Of a stretch of 64,000 bases of DNA, positions 63,459 to 64,000 are shown one piece after another (position 1 is the stretch's first letter; each line of letters starts with the position of its first letter). The translations under genes were made by a program, and so were the position numbers. The DNA is from Halomonas stenophila (GTDB lineage: Bacteria; Pseudomonadota; Gammaproteobacteria; Pseudomonadales; Halomonadaceae): NCBI RefSeq assembly GCF_014192275.1, contig NZ_JACHXR010000001.1, forward strand, positions 372,001-436,000, given 5' to 3'. The notes below the pieces were generated by a model, which made no database searches, had not been told where the DNA came from, and saw only the letters and a program-made list of their open reading frames with translations.

Positions 63459-64000
63459 ATGTTGACAGTCCAGGATAGGGTGCAGATCTGGTTGAAGCAC
63501 TCGCAGTTTAGTATTGGTATGCCTGACTGGGTTTATCGTTACCTGTGGATGGGAGGCGATCCATTTATTGAGGGCTTTCATCGCTACCAATCTATCTTCA
63601 TTCATATCCCAAAAGCGGCAGGAAGCAGTGTGGCCGATGCCTTATTCAAGGAGTCGGGAGGGCACCGCCCCATCCGTCGATATTTAGCTTATTCTCCCGA
63701 TCTTGTGGACCATTATTTTACTTTTACATTCGTGCGCAACCCGTGGGACCGGTGTCATTCTGCTTATCATTATTTTGCATGCCGAGCTGGTTCGGACGCG
63801 CACAGAGATCATCGCTGGGCCAGTGCAGTGTTGTCTGGTATAAATTCATTCCGGGAGTTTGTTTTGCTTCTCAAGGATCTGGATTATGCAAAGAGGATAA
63901 AGCGTTATGATCATTTTCGGGATCAAGTGGACTGGTTGGTGGATCCGGTTGCTGACGATTTTATGGTAGATTTTATCGGGCGGTTTGAGGTGCTGGGAGA
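63459..64000 (+). CDS. Sulfotransferase family 2 (partial, runs off the window)
   Basis: From ATG 63459 the frame is open to the window end (180 codons). The 5'-phosphosulfate-binding motif is visible as FIHIPKAAGSSVAD at residues 47-60 and the 3'-phosphate-binding motif as FTFVRNPWDRCHSAYHYF at about 90-107. Both are characteristic of PAPS-dependent carbohydrate sulfotransferases. It probably sulfates a sugar of the local polysaccharide. The start is uncertain because no strong ribosome-binding site precedes it. The preceding 200 bp are the tail of the GT4 pseudogene and AT-rich filler. Confidence 0.88.
   Translation, partial: MLTVQDRVQIWLKHSQFSIGMPDWVYRYLWMGGDPFIEGFHRYQSIFIHIPKAAGSSVADALFKESGGHRPIRRYLAYSPDLVDHYFTFTFVRNPWDRCHSAYHYFACRAGSDAHRDHRWASAVLSGINSFREFVLLLKDLDYAKRIKRYDHFRDQVDWLVDPVADDFMVDFIGRFEVLG

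Overview
The window looks like a chromosomal segment of a GC-rich, moderately halophilic gammaproteobacterium of the Halomonadaceae type (Halomonas or a close relative). The reasons are the GC-rich housekeeping genes with typical gammaproteobacterial products (topA, mfd, a long GAPDH, a YbiT-type ABC-F protein), a complete Na+-pumping NADH dehydrogenase operon, a DUF3141 polyhydroxyalkanoate-synthase-like protein, an OprI/Lpp-type lipoprotein, and several GC-rich intergenic palindromes of REP type. The assignment is inferred from gene content, not from a database match.

Positions 1-26350 are conserved core genome. In order: a LysR regulator (minus, cut by the window edge), a degenerate biotin-carboxylase-like protein, the DUF3141 hydrolase with a PhaR-like dyad upstream, topA plus a small overlapping DUF6586 gene, an ABC-F ATPase, a two-helix K+ channel (minus), an orphan GspE/PilB-type ATPase, an envelope-tethering module (Tat-exported L,D-transpeptidase, Lpp-like lipoprotein, second L,D-transpeptidase on minus), mfd (minus), a long GAPDH, and nqrABCDEF-nqrM without apbE.

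Positions 26350-64000 are a large exopolysaccharide/surface-glycan region that falls in GC and gains broken genes toward its right end. Part A (27208-35504) begins after an AT-rich promoter region and a 15-bp tandem repeat. It carries an AT3-SGNH O-acyltransferase, an SDR epimerase, RfbF-type CDP-sugar synthesis, a SAF-domain oxidoreductase, an RfbC-like epimerase, a GT2 and a beta-helix protein. Part B (36089-48146) holds wza, wzc, a Wzy-like polymerase, a GT2, a double GT4 reading frame, a PglC-like initiating transferase, an ATP-grasp enzyme, a DegT aminotransferase, a remnant of a second wza, and a Wzb-type phosphatase.

Part C (48226-50779) is rubble: a chimeric LacI regulator, a 5'-truncated BKACE gene, a frameshifted TRAP dctQ, a dctP tail and an IS66 transposase tail, all sitting inside what was probably a second wza-wzb-wzc locus. 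Part D (51113-64000) opens with an exact ops/JUMPstart-like motif before a second wzc. It continues with a WcaJ-type initiating transferase, a PglK-type ABC flippase, UDP-xylose synthase, GT61, GT-A and GT4 glycosyltransferases, two tandem unassigned P-loop NTPases, a GT4 pseudogene, and a sulfotransferase cut by the window end. Together the genes suggest sulfated, xylose-containing, O-acylated polysaccharide made by two partly merged assembly systems that may share one Wza and one Wzb. No tRNA, rRNA or CRISPR array was seen.
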